A stretch of DNA of 64,000 nt from an uncultured Acidimicrobiales bacterium (lineage in GTDB: Bacteria > Actinomycetota > Acidimicrobiia > Acidimicrobiales > SHLQ01), in NCBI GenBank assembly GCA_938002955.1, contig CALLAA010000045.1:19470-83469 (forward strand), given 5' to 3'. Position numbers and translations under genes: made by a program. The notes below the pieces were generated by a model. The model ran no database searches. It was not told the origin of the DNA and saw only the letters and a program-made list of their open reading frames with translations. Position 1 is the first letter of the stretch. Each line of letters opens with the position of its first letter. Of the stretch, positions 18,887 to 29,676 are shown in pieces.

Positions 18887-19474
18887 TTAGCCCCCGGCGA
18901 CGGCCCAGATGCCGAGCCCGAGCGTTGCCAGGCCGCCGACCTGGGTCCCGATACGCAGGACCTGTGGGGTGAGCCGCGGTCCAACAACACCAGCGCTCAT
19001 TCCGAGGATCGGGTGCCACACCGCCGAAACCAGCACGATCCCGAGCGAAAAGGCAATGAGCGCCGGACGGTCTCCCGCAAACGGCATGGCGGACAACATC
19101 GCGAGCCAACTACCGAGGGCCGTCGGCATGAGCGACGTGAGGAGCAGAAACGTTCGCAGGGGCCGCGACACCGTGGTTGCGCGTTCTTGAATAACCAATG
19201 GCCGGGTCAACAGCGCAATGCCGAAGCCCACGAGAAGTATGGCGGTGAGGAGCTGCGCAACGTCGAAGAAGCGTCCAGGCAACGCCGCGCCCATGGAAAC
19301 CACAGCCACCGCCACGGCTCCCAAGATTGCGTCACCTCCGGCGATTCCAGCAGCTGCCCGAACACCCGATGATCGACCTTGAACGCTCGCCACCTGGACC
19401 AGCGAGACGCTGATCGGGCCAGGCATTGCGACGGTTAGCAGTCCGAAGGCGATTCCAAGAACGAGAATTTCCAT
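18887..19474 (-). CDS. LysE family translocator
   Basis: MEILVLGIAFGLLTVAMPGPISVSLVQVASVQGRSSGVRAAAGIAGGDAIL; about 6 TM segments; divergent from an Lrp-type regulator. Confidence 0.78.
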   Translation of the reverse strand: MEILVLGIAFGLLTVAMPGPISVSLVQVASVQGRSSGVRAAAGIAGGDAILGAVAVAVVSMGAALPGRFFDVAQLLTAILLVGFGIALLTRPLVIQERATTVSRPLRTFLLLTSLMPTALGSWLAMLSAMPFAGDRPALIAFSLGIVLVSAVWHPILGMSAGVVGPRLTPQVLRIGTQVGGLATLGLGIWAVAGG

Positions 19475-19556
19475 GACCACAGTATCGAGGGCCGACGACC
19501 GCAAAGGCAGCGGACTTTGCTGGCGAATTCCGCTACTTCCCGTATATTTGTTTGTC

Positions 19557-20003
19557 ATGGATGCCTTGGACCACAAAATGCTCGGCCTACTTGCTCAGGA
19601 TGGCCGTATGTCGATCACCGACCTTGCCGACGAGTTACCGCTGAGCATCTCCGCGACACGAGATCGACTCAAGCGGCTCGAAACGTCCGGCGTCATCGAT
19701 GGATTTGGGGTGCGGGTCAACGCAACGGCTCTCGGCCGAACGATCGAGGCGCTCGTGGACGTTCGGCTCGGCCCGTCGATCCTTACGTCAGACGCTGAGT
19801 CGTCGATCCGGGCAATGGATGCCGTCGTCGATGCCATGCATCTCACGGGACGGTTCGATATGCAGCTATACGTCGTTGCTCGTGATGTAGCCGAACTCGA
19901 CCAACTTCTCACGCAACTTCGCGAAGACGTCGGCGCAGAAGAGACCAATAGTCGCCTCGTACTACGAACACTCGATGGCTTTCCGCGCACTCCAACCGGT
20001 TAG
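19557..20003 (+). CDS. Lrp/AsnC family transcriptional regulator
   Basis: MDALDHKMLGLLAQDGRMSITDLADELPLSISATRDRLKRLETSGVIDGFGVRVN plus RAM-like C-terminus. Confidence 0.9.
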   Translation: MDALDHKMLGLLAQDGRMSITDLADELPLSISATRDRLKRLETSGVIDGFGVRVNATALGRTIEALVDVRLGPSILTSDAESSIRAMDAVVDAMHLTGRFDMQLYVVARDVAELDQLLTQLREDVGAEETNSRLVLRTLDGFPRTPTG

Positions 20004-20077
20004 CTACGGCGTCCAGCCTCCGACGAACATATACACAATCATGCTCCAGAAGCCGCCTCGCACGCCGATGCAATACT

Positions 20078-20686
20078 GTGCGATCACTCCGAAACGTCAC
20101 CTCGATCACCATGACCACGATGTGCGTCGTGTTCATGGTTACGGCGTGCTCCAATAGCGCATCCGAGGACACCCGTGCACCCGTCGACTCGATCCCATTT
20201 GCGGGCGACGACCTCGTCGACTCCGAGGCGCTCGACAACGATCTTGTCGATCCAGACGCGGACCTCACCGAAGACATCGACGACCTACCGCTCGACGTCG
20301 CTCCCGACGAGCCAGTGACCGACGATGTCGCCGCCGCCCTCACCGATATCAGCGCTGACGACAGCGCAACATCCCCCGTCGAAATCGGCGCTCCGGTACC
20401 CGACCCCACCCACGTCGGGACTACCGCGGTCACAGTCGAGGCGCTGATGCGGGAACTATCGGTCGCTTATGCAGGCACGGGCGAACTCATTGGCGAGGTG
20501 CACCGGACGGCCGGAGGCGGCACGTTCACATTCTCACTCACCGGCGGAACGACATCCGACCTGGTGGGCGCCCACCTCGTAACGGTTGGGTTTTCCACCG
20601 TGGATGACCCCGACCAGCCATCGATGATCGTTGGGCATCGCGCCGAGACGATCACGCTCGCCAAATACGAACTCGCCACTGGCTAG
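20078..20686 (+). CDS. Hypothetical acidic lipoprotein
   Basis: Signal peptide with lipobox ...[17 protein letters not shown] followed by an Asp/Glu-rich stretch; no family recognised. Confidence 0.55.
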   Translation: MRSLRNVTSITMTTMCVVFMVTACSNSASEDTRAPVDSIPFAGDDLVDSEALDNDLVDPDADLTEDIDDLPLDVAPDEPVTDDVAAALTDISADDSATSPVEIGAPVPDPTHVGTTAVTVEALMRELSVAYAGTGELIGEVHRTAGGGTFTFSLTGGTTSDLVGAHLVTVGFSTVDDPDQPSMIVGHRAETITLAKYELATG

Positions 20687-23600
20687 TTCTCCGGCGTCCA
20701 GCCTCCGCCGCCCGGGGTCTCAATCTCGAAGCGGTCCCCGGGAGCGACCGTGGTTTGGGTTACGCCTGGCAGCTCTTCAACCGATCCATCGGACCGGATC
20801 ACACGGTTGTGTCCGATCGCCCCGTCACCACCGTTCTCGAGCCCGTAAGGAGCCACCGATCGGTGGCCGGACAAGACGTTGACCTCGAATGCCTCATGGA
20901 ACAGCATGCGGCGAACAACACCATCGCCACCCCGATGTCGCCCCTCTCCACCGGAACCTGCACGCACGTGGAACGTCTCGAGCTGGACGGGAAAGCGCCA
21001 CTCCAGCACCTCGGGGTCGGTGAGACGGCTGTTCGTCATGTGGGTGTGGACAGCAGAGCACCCTGCGGCTCTCGGAGTGGCTCCTGCTCCCCCGCAGATC
21101 GTCTCGTAATACTGATGCTCATCGTTGCCCCAGATGAAGTTGTTCATCGTTCCCTGCGCTGCAGCGAGCACACCGAGCGCTCCGAACAGCGTGTCGACAA
21201 TGAGTTGGCTGGTCTCTACGTTCCCAGAGATAACGGCCGCCGGGTAGCTCGGATTGATCATCGAGTCGTCGGGCAAGATCAGTTCGAGCGGCGCCATACA
21301 GCCAGCGTTGAGCGGAATGTCGTCGTCGACCATGCATCGGAACACGTACAACACAGCAGCGTGCGCAATCGCTGATGGAGCGTTGAAGTTCCCGGGATGG
21401 GTGCCGCTTGATCCGGTGAAGTCGATCGTCGCCGACCGACTTGCTCGATCGACGGAAATGTCAACGCTGACCTGGTAGCCATCGTCCATCGCATAGCGAA
21501 ACGAGCAATCGCTGAGCACATCGATGACGCGACGAACCGATTCCTCGGCGTTGTCCTTCACGTGTCCCATGTAGGCGTGCACAACCTCGAGTCCGAAGTG
21601 GTCGATGACGCCAAACAGCTCGGTGGTCCCCTTCTCGCACGCAGCGACCTGCGCCTTGAGGTCGGCGATGTTCTTCGCCGGGTTTCGCGCTGGCCACTTC
21701 GCCGAGGTGAGCAGATCGTGCAGTTCGGCCTCACGGAAGCGGCCTTCGGAGACCAGCAGGAAGTTGTCGATCAAGACTCCCTCGTCGTCGACGTTCGTCG
21801 AGTCCGCTGGTGCGGAGCCGGGAACACTGCCCCCGATGTCTGCATGATGACCGCGGGACGCAACGTAGAAGATCGGCGACGTCGATTCGCTCGTCTGGAA
21901 TACGGGCTTGATCACCGTGATGTCGGGAAGGTGGGTGCCTCCGTTATAGGGCGCGTTCATGACGTAGACATCGCCATCGACCATGTGCGGATTCTGCCGG
22001 ATGATCGACTTGATCGACTCGCTCATCGACCCGAGATGCACGGGCATGTGGGGAGCATTGGCGATCAGCTCCCCGTCTGGATCAAATATTGCGCACGAAA
22101 AGTCGAGACGCTCTTTGATATTCACCGACGCAGCGGTGTTCTCGAGCACGACCCCCATTTGCTCTGCGATGTTCATGAAGAGGTTGTTGAAGATCTCGAG
22201 CTGGATCGGGTCTACCGTGGTGCCGATCGCTGCCGCGTCATCGGCCACCGACACCCGATCGAGCACGAGGTCTCCGGTGGCGTTCATGCCAGCGCACCAA
22301 CCGGGCTCGACAACGGTTGTGCCCGTCTCCTCAATGATGATGGCCGGCCCCGAGATTTCGCAGCCGTGCGCGAGGTCGGAGCGGGAGTAGAACGGGGTCT
22401 CGTGGAACGCGCCTTTCATCCACGTGCGATGGGTAGCGATCGGCTCAGGGTCGGAGTTTCCGCTCAAATCAGCGGCGTGCAGCCCTGCAATAGCTCCGGA
22501 GGCCCCGATGGTCTCGAGTTGCATGGACTCGACGATCAATGCCTTCTCGGGGGCGATGAAGCCATACCTCGCCTGGTGGACCCGCTGAAACTCGCTGATC
22601 ACTGCGTCCTGGTCGCCGGCTTCGATGGTCAGAGAACTGTCGGAACCTTCGTACCGGACGCTCAGTCGACGCACCGTCGTGATGTTCGTTGCGGGAACTC
22701 CTTGGCCCTCGACCGCAGCGTGCCCGGCCGATGCAAGCGCTGTCCAACGTGGTTCGAGGTCGGAGAGCAGCTGCGGCGCTAGAGGTGCCTCGATCGCCTC
22801 GTCGGCGACGTGACGCACATCGGCGAGTCCGATTCCGACAGCGGACAGGACGCCTGCGAGCGGATGGATGTGGACGCGTTCGATTCCGAGCCGCTCCGCG
22901 ACGAGACAAGCGTGCTGCCCGCCGGCACCTCCGAAACAGACGAGCGTGTACCCGGTGATGTCGTACCCGCGCTGCACGGAGATCTTCTTGATGGCATTCG
23001 CCATGTTCTCGACGGCAATGGCGATGAAGCCCTCTGCGAGCTGCTCTGGCGATTGCACGGTGCCCGTTGCGGCGAGGACTTCGGCCGCGAGCTCGTCGAA
23101 GCGAGCTCGGACCACGTCGGCATCGAGACGTTCAGCACCGTCGGCTCCAAAGACCGCCGGGAAGTACTCGGGTCGCAGCTTGCCTTCGAGGACGTTGCAG
23201 TCGGTGACGGCGAGCGGTCCTCCGTTGCCATAGCTCGCCGGACCCGGGTTTGCTCCGGCGGACTCGGGCCCAACGCGCATTCGGGAGCCATCGAACCGGA
23301 CGATGGAGCCGCCGCCGGCAGCCACGGTGTGGATGGCGATCATGGGCGCCCGGACACGGATTCCGGCAACCTCGGTTTCATAGACACGCTCGAGTTCGCC
23401 CGCATAGTGCGATACATCGGTAGAGGTCCCGCCCATGTCGAAACCGATTTGCTTGTCGAACCCTGCAGCCGATGCGGTTTCGATCATCCCGACAACTCCC
23501 CCGGCAGGGCCGCTAAGCAGCGCGTCCTTCCCCTGGAAGTGACCGGCGCTCGTGAGCCCGCCATTGGACTGCATAAACATCAACCGCGGAGATTTGTACA

Positions 23601-24339
23601 GATTTTGGACCCCCACAGGTTCCTTTTTCTGTACAAATCCGGGGGTTGGCTGGAGTTGGGCGGACACCTGGTTGACGTATCGGCGAAGGACCGGGGAGAG
23701 GTACGCGTCGACGACCGTGGTGTCGCCGCGGGAGACCAATTTCATAAGCGGACTCACCTCGTGGCTTACCGAGACTTGCCCAAAGCCCATCTCGCGAGCA
23801 GCTGCCGCGATCTGTGCTTCATGATCGGTGTAGCGATAGCCATGGAGCAGAGAGATTGCGACCGACTCGATGCCTTCGTCGAGCAACGTTTGCAGCTTGG
23901 AGAGGACTTCGTCGAGGTCGAGTTCGATCTGCACCTGACCAGCGGCCGAGATGCGTTCGTCGACCTCGACCACGGTTTCGTAGAGCATTTCGGGAAGCGC
24001 GATGTCGAGCGCAAACAGGTCCGGGCGTGCTTGGTACCCAATTCGTAGGGCATCGGCGAAGCCCGTGGTGGTGATCAAGGCAGTTCGGGCGCCTTGGCGC
24101 TCGAGGAGCGCGTTCGTCGCGACCGTCGTACCCATCCGAATCGCGTCGATCACGTCGGTTGGAATGGGCTCGCCATCGGCGACATCGAGCAGCTGCCGGA
24201 TGCCTTCGATAGCAGCGTCGGGGTAATGCTGTGGGTTCTCGGACAGCAACTTCAACGTCGCCGTCGACCCGTTGGGGCGACGCGCCACGATGTCGGTGAA
24301 CGTGCCACCTCGGTCAATCCAAAATTCCCAACCAGCCAT
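20683..24339 (-). CDS. 5-oxoprolinase/hydantoinase, fused HyuA-HyuB type
   Basis: 1218 aa; [25 protein letters not shown]...[25 protein letters not shown]...MQSNGGLT...[11 protein letters not shown]-terminal HyuB half [20 protein letters not shown]...GGGGWTPEN. Confidence 0.95.
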   Translation of the reverse strand: MAGWEFWIDRGGTFTDIVARRPNGSTATLKLLSENPQHYPDAAIEGIRQLLDVADGEPIPTDVIDAIRMGTTVATNALLERQGARTALITTTGFADALRIGYQARPDLFALDIALPEMLYETVVEVDERISAAGQVQIELDLDEVLSKLQTLLDEGIESVAISLLHGYRYTDHEAQIAAAAREMGFGQVSVSHEVSPLMKLVSRGDTTVVDAYLSPVLRRYVNQVSAQLQPTPGFVQKKEPVGVQNLYKSPRLMFMQSNGGLTSAGHFQGKDALLSGPAGGVVGMIETASAAGFDKQIGFDMGGTSTDVSHYAGELERVYETEVAGIRVRAPMIAIHTVAAGGGSIVRFDGSRMRVGPESAGANPGPASYGNGGPLAVTDCNVLEGKLRPEYFPAVFGADGAERLDADVVRARFDELAAEVLAATGTVQSPEQLAEGFIAIAVENMANAIKKISVQRGYDITGYTLVCFGGAGGQHACLVAERLGIERVHIHPLAGVLSAVGIGLADVRHVADEAIEAPLAPQLLSDLEPRWTALASAGHAAVEGQGVPATNITTVRRLSVRYEGSDSSLTIEAGDQDAVISEFQRVHQARYGFIAPEKALIVESMQLETIGASGAIAGLHAADLSGNSDPEPIATHRTWMKGAFHETPFYSRSDLAHGCEISGPAIIIEETGTTVVEPGWCAGMNATGDLVLDRVSVADDAAAIGTTVDPIQLEIFNNLFMNIAEQMGVVLENTAASVNIKERLDFSCAIFDPDGELIANAPHMPVHLGSMSESIKSIIRQNPHMVDGDVYVMNAPYNGGTHLPDITVIKPVFQTSESTSPIFYVASRGHHADIGGSVPGSAPADSTNVDDEGVLIDNFLLVSEGRFREAELHDLLTSAKWPARNPAKNIADLKAQVAACEKGTTELFGVIDHFGLEVVHAYMGHVKDNAEESVRRVIDVLSDCSFRYAMDDGYQVSVDISVDRASRSATIDFTGSSGTHPGNFNAPSAIAHAAVLYVFRCMVDDDIPLNAGCMAPLELILPDDSMINPSYPAAVISGNVETSQLIVDTLFGALGVLAAAQGTMNNFIWGNDEHQYYETICGGAGATPRAAGCSAVHTHMTNSRLTDPEVLEWRFPVQLETFHVRAGSGGEGRHRGGDGVVRRMLFHEAFEVNVLSGHRSVAPYGLENGGDGAIGHNRVIRSDGSVEELPGVTQTTVAPGDRFEIETPGGGGWTPEN
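23581..23648. repeat. Inverted repeat inside the oxoprolinase CDS
   Basis: CAACC-cgcgga-GATTTGTACAG (23591-23601) / CTGTACAAATC (23629-23639) ...GGTTG (23644-23648): 11-bp perfect arms plus outer 5-bp arms. Confidence 0.8.
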
Positions 24340-24359
24340 CGCGGAATCCTACGCCCGCC

Positions 24360-24414
24360 AAAGATTTGTGAGCGATTCCGCGGGCTGAGCGAGCGCGATC
24401 GCTCACAAATCTTT
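24360..24414. terminator. Perfect 16-bp inverted repeat between the M24 peptidase and oxoprolinase genes; possible terminator
   Basis: AAAGATTTGTGAGCGA (24360-24375) and TCGCTCACAAATCTTT (24399-24414), 23-nt loop; overlaps the stop codon of the upstream minus-strand gene. Confidence 0.7.
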
Positions 24415-25564
24415 AGTTGATGACGAGGTCCAGGCTCGAACGGCTGAGTCGCTCACATCCGTCTTCAGTGACGACCACCGAATGGCCAAGATTCATTGCT
24501 CGACCATCGTCCAGGTTGAGCAAAATCATGTGCAAGAAGTAGACCTGATCGACTTCAAAGGTCAGCGGATTGCCGTGATAGAGCATTGGCCAGTCCACCC
24601 AGATCGGGGCGTACACGGCCCCCATCCCGTAGCCGCAAGCGTTCATGCGATGGTCGGCGAATCCAGCGTCGTCGAGAACCGTCGCGTGAACGTCGAACAC
24701 CTCACCGAGCGATACCCCTGGCCTGATTGCTTCCTCACACGCCAGTAGCGCATCCCTGCAGGCCCCATGCATCGCCACGTGCTCGGGCGATGCCGTCCCC
24801 GTGAGCAGCGTGCGCATCATGGCCGCGTGATATTGGCGCTCGACCCCGCACCATTCGAGGGTCAGTTGGTCGTCGTTGCCGATCGTTCGGCGGCCACTGG
24901 TATAACGCACCATCAACGCAGCGGGCCCGGACCCGATGATGAGGCTGTTGCCGGCGTAGTCACCGCCGTTTCTCAAGATGACATCTTGCATGTCAGCGAC
25001 GACTTCGGCCTCGGACACTCCGGCTGCGGCGCGGTCGACCGCTGCATCCCATGCGTCGTCGGCCAGCTCTGCGGCGCGTCGAATGTACGCGAGTTCGGCT
25101 GGGCTCTTCGTACGACGCAGTTCTTGAATCAGAGACGACGCATCGTTCCAGGTGCAAAAGTTGGCGAGCGCAGCTTCGAGCAGGATCCAGTTCGATGCTT
25201 TGAGTCCGTAGCTGTCAGTCTCGATGCCGACATGAGCGCCACGGAGCCCCATATCGTCGAGCATCGCGACGAGGTCTTGGGCGGGGTTCATCCCTTCGAC
25301 ATCTGTCCAGATACGGATGTCAGTGAGGTTCGAGGTGTACTGCGCTGTGCCGCGGTCGGGCATGCGCGTCAGCAACGTTTGGCGACCATCCGCGGTCACG
25401 ACAAGACACTGGAACATCGCGAATCCAAACGTGTCGTAGCCACTCAGCCAGTACATCGACTCCTGCTTGAAAACGAGGAGCGCATCGATGCCTGCACCGG
25501 CGACAGCAGCTGCGGCCCTTGCGCCTCGTTCGTTCATCTCGGCTTCGCTGAAGTGCACTGGCAT
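24413..25564 (-). CDS. M24 family metallopeptidase (Xaa-Pro aminopeptidase/creatinase-like)
   Basis: MPVHFSEAEMNERGARAAAAVAGAGIDALLVFKQESMYWLSGYDTFGF...AELADDAWDAAVDRAAAGVSEAEVVADMQDVILRNGG...MNACGYGMGA. Confidence 0.88.
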   Translation of the reverse strand: MPVHFSEAEMNERGARAAAAVAGAGIDALLVFKQESMYWLSGYDTFGFAMFQCLVVTADGRQTLLTRMPDRGTAQYTSNLTDIRIWTDVEGMNPAQDLVAMLDDMGLRGAHVGIETDSYGLKASNWILLEAALANFCTWNDASSLIQELRRTKSPAELAYIRRAAELADDAWDAAVDRAAAGVSEAEVVADMQDVILRNGGDYAGNSLIIGSGPAALMVRYTSGRRTIGNDDQLTLEWCGVERQYHAAMMRTLLTGTASPEHVAMHGACRDALLACEEAIRPGVSLGEVFDVHATVLDDAGFADHRMNACGYGMGAVYAPIWVDWPMLYHGNPLTFEVDQVYFLHMILLNLDDGRAMNLGHSVVVTEDGCERLSRSSLDLVIN

Positions 25565-25628
25565 CTCTGCCCTCCTCTAGACCCGGCTGGTATTCCACAC
25601 GCTTCGGTGGCCGTTGTAGCCTCGGCCG

Positions 25629-26858
25629 ATGGCCATCGACTTCACTCTCCCACCCGACATTGAAGAACTGCGAACTCGGGTGCGGACGTTCGTCACCGAT
25701 GTGATACTCACCGCAGAGCCCGAGATCGAGGAGCTCAAGGCGACCGATAAGGCGGCGTACATCGACAAGATCGTCGGCCTCCGAAAGCTCGCCTTCGCTG
25801 AGGGCCTGTGGATGCCGCACATGCCGAAGGACTGGGGCGGGATGGAACTCGGCCATGTGGGTCTCGCGATGTTTCAGGCCGAGGCGGCCAAGGCGTACTA
25901 CGGGCCGTGGGTCATGAACTGCCAAGCGCCCGATGAAGGCAACATGCACACGTTGCTTCATTGGGGAACCGACGAGCAAAAGGAGAAATACCTGAAGCCG
26001 TTGTGTGCTGGCAAGACGACGTCGTGTTTCGCGATGACCGAACCCGAGGTCGCCGGGTCGGACCCAACGCTTATTCGCACTACCGCTTATCAAGACGGCG
26101 ACGAGTGGGTCATCAACGGCCATAAGTGGTTCATCTCCAATGCGCATCGTGCGCACTTTGCGATCTTGGTGTGCCGCACCGAGGACGACCCGGACCTCCC
26201 CCAAGCAGCAAACAGTGCCTTCATCATCGACATCCCTCACGACGGCTGGACCGAAGCGCGCCAGATCGAAACCATGCACGGCAGCACCGGCCATAGCGAA
26301 ATCCTCATCGAGGATCTTCGGGTGCACAACGACCAGATGCTCGGCGGCCGGGGTCAGGGGCATCTGCTCGGCCAGTACCGTCTCGGCCCGGCACGACTCG
26401 CCCACTGCATGCGCTGGATCGCACAGGCTGAAACCGCCCTCGACATGATGGTCGACCGGTCGCTCGACCGGTTCAGCCACGGGTCCATCCTCGCAGAGAA
26501 GCAAGGCGTTCAATGGATGATCGCCGACTCCGCAATGGAGCTGTACCAGTGCAAGCTCATGGTCCTGCACGCAGCATCGAAGATCGACGCAGGCGAGGAC
26601 TTCAAAAGCGAGGTATCGATGGCAAAGCACTTTGTCGCGAACAGCCTGGGTCGCATCATCGACCGGGCCATACAAGTCCATGGGGCGCTCGGGTACTCGA
26701 CTGACACGCCACTCGCACACATGTACCAGCACGCCCGCTGGGCCCGGTTCGCCGATGGGGCAGACGAGATCCATCAGATGCGCATTGCCCAGCGCACGAT
26801 CGCGGCGTACAAGGACGATGGCAGCACCCGCCGCGCCACCGGAAACCTACCGATCTAG
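25629..26858 (+). CDS. Acyl-CoA dehydrogenase family protein
   Basis: MAIDFTLPPDIEELRTRVRTFVTDVI...CFAMTEPEVAGSDPTLIRTTAYQDGDEWVINGHKWFISNA...IIDRAIQVHGALGYSTDTPLAHMYQHARWARFADGADEIHQMRIAQ. Confidence 0.94.
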   Translation: MAIDFTLPPDIEELRTRVRTFVTDVILTAEPEIEELKATDKAAYIDKIVGLRKLAFAEGLWMPHMPKDWGGMELGHVGLAMFQAEAAKAYYGPWVMNCQAPDEGNMHTLLHWGTDEQKEKYLKPLCAGKTTSCFAMTEPEVAGSDPTLIRTTAYQDGDEWVINGHKWFISNAHRAHFAILVCRTEDDPDLPQAANSAFIIDIPHDGWTEARQIETMHGSTGHSEILIEDLRVHNDQMLGGRGQGHLLGQYRLGPARLAHCMRWIAQAETALDMMVDRSLDRFSHGSILAEKQGVQWMIADSAMELYQCKLMVLHAASKIDAGEDFKSEVSMAKHFVANSLGRIIDRAIQVHGALGYSTDTPLAHMYQHARWARFADGADEIHQMRIAQRTIAAYKDDGSTRRATGNLPI

Positions 26859-26861
26859 CCC

Positions 26862-27344
26862 ATGACCACCAGCGCAGGTCTCCTGTTGTGGCGAGCCCGC
26901 GACGGCGTGGTCGAGGTCCTTATTGGCCATATGGGTGGACCGTTCTGGGCACACAAGTCGGACCATGCCTGGTCGATCCCCAAAGGTCTCGTCGACGTTG
27001 AAACAGACGAGGAGCTCCTCATCGCCGCCGAGCGTGAGTTCGCAGAGGAGATGGGATCGGCTGCACCGGGCGGCGAGAGCATCGACCTGGGCTCGGTCAA
27101 GAGCGGCACCAAGACGATCACGGTCTTCGCCCGCAGCGGGGACTTCGATGCTGGTGCGGCGACGAGCAACACGTTCACGATGGAGTGGCCGAGAGGTTCG
27201 GGGCGTATCCAGGAGTTTCCCGAGATCGATCGAGCCGAGTGGGTTCCGCTGGCCAACGCAGAGCGATACCTGACCAAGTCACAAGCGCCCTTGCTCGAAC
27301 GACTTGCAACTGCGATTAGCGCTTCGGGCGAAACGAGCCCCTAA
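26862..27344 (+). CDS. NUDIX hydrolase
   Basis: SIPKGLVDVETDEELLIAAEREFAEEMGSA: Nudix box variant. Confidence 0.85.
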   Translation: MTTSAGLLLWRARDGVVEVLIGHMGGPFWAHKSDHAWSIPKGLVDVETDEELLIAAEREFAEEMGSAAPGGESIDLGSVKSGTKTITVFARSGDFDAGAATSNTFTMEWPRGSGRIQEFPEIDRAEWVPLANAERYLTKSQAPLLERLATAISASGETSP

Positions 27345-28492
27345 CGCACAGGATCGCTGAGATCGATCGCTGGCATTCCAGCCGCCTCAAGGACGAGGTC
27401 GACGATTCGTCTACCGTTGACAGCAGCGTCGAAACGCTCTTCGGCTCGCTCGCGCGCGGCGCTACCCATCCGCCGTCGTAGCTCCGGGTCTTCGATGAGC
27501 GCGGCAAGTCGGTGAGCCATATTCTCCGGGGTCTGTTCGGCCGCGGCGAATCCCGTGACCTGGTCGACGACGATGTCGCGTAGCCCGCCGGAGTTGGACG
27601 CCACAATCGGCAGACCCGAAGCGCTCGCTTCGGCGGCCGCGATGCCAAAGGCTTCGGCTTGGCTTGGAAGTGCGAACACATCGCATGTTTGGAACAGCGA
27701 AAGCAGCTCGGGCGAGTTGGGCATCATGTCGTTGTGCACGACGATGCCGTCGGCGTCGGGCTGGTAGCGGTCCCGGGTAACGAGGTGCAATTCGGCCGAG
27801 CCTGGAGCGAGACGCCGAAACGCATCCACGAGCATCAGACCCCCCTTGCGTTCGAGGTCACCGCCAACAAAAAGGATCCGAGGCACCGGGTTCTGCACAC
27901 TGGCGTCGCGTTGTCGCCACATCTGAAGATCAACGCCCGGCGCTACGACGGCCACTCGGTCCTCGGCTACCCCGTACTCCTCGATCACCGACTCGGCGCA
28001 CCAACTCGACCAACAGACCACCCGCTTCGCACCACGAAAGACGCGAACGTTCACCGCGTGTTTCGCCGCCGCGACCACCCGATTTCGATCGACGGTGTGG
28101 TCGTACTGTTCGGCCATTCGGTCGTATTGACGCGGAGTGATATCGGTTGCCAACACATACGGGAACTTCCGGAGCTGCTCGGCGCTAAGAACGGCCGGAA
28201 CCTGAGTGTTGAAAAAGGCAACATCGGGCCGACCGCTAGAGATACCTTCGAGCGTCTGGGCGCGACCGGCCGCACTTCCAAAGAGCGACGAGCCAACAAC
28301 AGGTATCTTCGCCACGTTCGGTGTTCGTTCAGGCTGATAGTCCACTTCGACCCAGTCTGCGCCGACGCGCTCATCGGTGTCGATGTACTGACGAAGGTTC
28401 CGGTAGTAGGAGTAGTGGCCGAGGTGTTGTTCCATCACGAAGGACGCCTTCGCCACGTGTTGCCTCGTCTGGACACGCTCGATTGACTTCAC
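27341..28492 (-). CDS. Glycosyltransferase family 4 protein
   Basis: VAVVAPGVDLQMWRQRDASVQNPVPRILFVGGDLERKGGLMLVDAFRRL...CDVFALPSQAEAFGIAAAEASASGLPIVASNSGGLRDIV; probable GTG start at 28492 or ATG at 28435, not 28921. Confidence 0.87.
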   Translation of the reverse strand: MKSIERVQTRQHVAKASFVMEQHLGHYSYYRNLRQYIDTDERVGADWVEVDYQPERTPNVAKIPVVGSSLFGSAAGRAQTLEGISSGRPDVAFFNTQVPAVLSAEQLRKFPYVLATDITPRQYDRMAEQYDHTVDRNRVVAAAKHAVNVRVFRGAKRVVCWSSWCAESVIEEYGVAEDRVAVVAPGVDLQMWRQRDASVQNPVPRILFVGGDLERKGGLMLVDAFRRLAPGSAELHLVTRDRYQPDADGIVVHNDMMPNSPELLSLFQTCDVFALPSQAEAFGIAAAEASASGLPIVASNSGGLRDIVVDQVTGFAAAEQTPENMAHRLAALIEDPELRRRMGSAARERAEERFDAAVNGRRIVDLVLEAAGMPAIDLSDPVR

Positions 28493-28645
28493 AGATCCCA
28501 CCCCGCTCGGTGCTGCCCGCCGAAGTCCGCATAGCGAGCAACACTCCGATGGTAGCGAATCGGCCCCGTCCTCGCCGCATCGAACCAGCAGAGCACCTGA
28601 CGTATCGAGCGAGGACACCAATGCAGCTGGGTCTACGATCGGACC

Positions 28646-29674
28646 ATGACCCACGGTGCGTTCGACGCTGAAGCCAAAGAAGCTGCCCTTCGCGCAGAAT
28701 CCGAGACCTGGGATACGACAGCTCCCCAAGACGCAGTCGATGGCGACATACCGGTCATCGACGTTTCGGCCTACTTCTCGACCGGTTCCTCGGCGGACCG
28801 CGAATTCGTCGCAGCGCAGCTTCGTGATGCGTGCGAGACGGTCGGCTTTTGGCAACTGATCGGCCATGGCATCGACGGAGATGACATCGCAGCGACCTTC
28901 GATGCCGTCCGGCGCTTTCATGGGCTGCCGACTGCGGTCAAAGACGAGATCAGAATGGATCGCGAAGGGTGGCCGCTTGGTGGCGTTGGCTACATGCCTG
29001 TCGGTGAGCGAAAACTGCCTCGACGAGCGCAGGGGAACCTAAACGAGGCGTTCATCATGAAGTCGGATCGCGGCATCGATTCCGACGACAACCAGTGGCT
29101 GTCCGAGGAGCGCGCACCCGGATTCCGACGGACCGCTGAACGGTTTGGACAGCAGCTCGAGCAGTTAGCACGGCGCCTGTTACCGCTCTACGCGACGGCC
29201 CTCGGCGTCGATGATGATTTCTTCGCTCCCGCGTTTGAACGTCCCTTTTGGCGTCTACGAATGACGCACTATCCAGCGGTTGCGCCACCAGCACGCGATG
29301 CGTTCGGGATCGCTCCCCATGTCGACACCACGTTCTTCACGCTGCTGTTGCAGGATGCGCCGGGCCTCACCATCTATCACACGCCGAAGGACCGGTGGAT
29401 CAACGTGCCGTTGGTCGACGGAGCCTTCGTCGTGAATTCTGGCGAACTGCTCCGCCAGTGGACCAATGACCGCTTCTTGTCGGTTCGCCATTTCGCCAAT
29501 GTCGACGCTGCTGCCGTCGAGTCGACGTCGTCGCGGTATTCGATTCCCTTCTTCTTTAACGCCACCCGGGACTACCCCATGGAGTGTGTTCCGACGTGCT
29601 GCGGGCCCGACAATCCGTCGAAGTATCCGACCATCTCGTATAACGAGAGCCAGGGTGTGGTCCAGGGCGAGTAG
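28646..29674 (+). CDS. Isopenicillin N synthase family 2OG-Fe(II) oxygenase
   Basis: DIPVIDVSAYF...AQLRDACETVGFWQLIGHGID...FGIAPHVDTTFFTLLLQDAPGLTIYHTPKDRWINVPLVDGAFVVNSGELLRQWTNDRFLSVRHFAN. Confidence 0.92.
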   Translation: MTHGAFDAEAKEAALRAESETWDTTAPQDAVDGDIPVIDVSAYFSTGSSADREFVAAQLRDACETVGFWQLIGHGIDGDDIAATFDAVRRFHGLPTAVKDEIRMDREGWPLGGVGYMPVGERKLPRRAQGNLNEAFIMKSDRGIDSDDNQWLSEERAPGFRRTAERFGQQLEQLARRLLPLYATALGVDDDFFAPAFERPFWRLRMTHYPAVAPPARDAFGIAPHVDTTFFTLLLQDAPGLTIYHTPKDRWINVPLVDGAFVVNSGELLRQWTNDRFLSVRHFANVDAAAVESTSSRYSIPFFFNATRDYPMECVPTCCGPDNPSKYPTISYNESQGVVQGE

Positions 29675-29676
29675 CG

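Noticed and set aside
21562-24048. Large plus-strand ORFs (406 and 412 aa) opposite the oxoprolinase
   Set aside because: Antisense shadows of a clear 1218-aa enzyme.
25320-26774. 484-aa minus-strand ORF
   Set aside because: Antisense to a clear acyl-CoA dehydrogenase gene.
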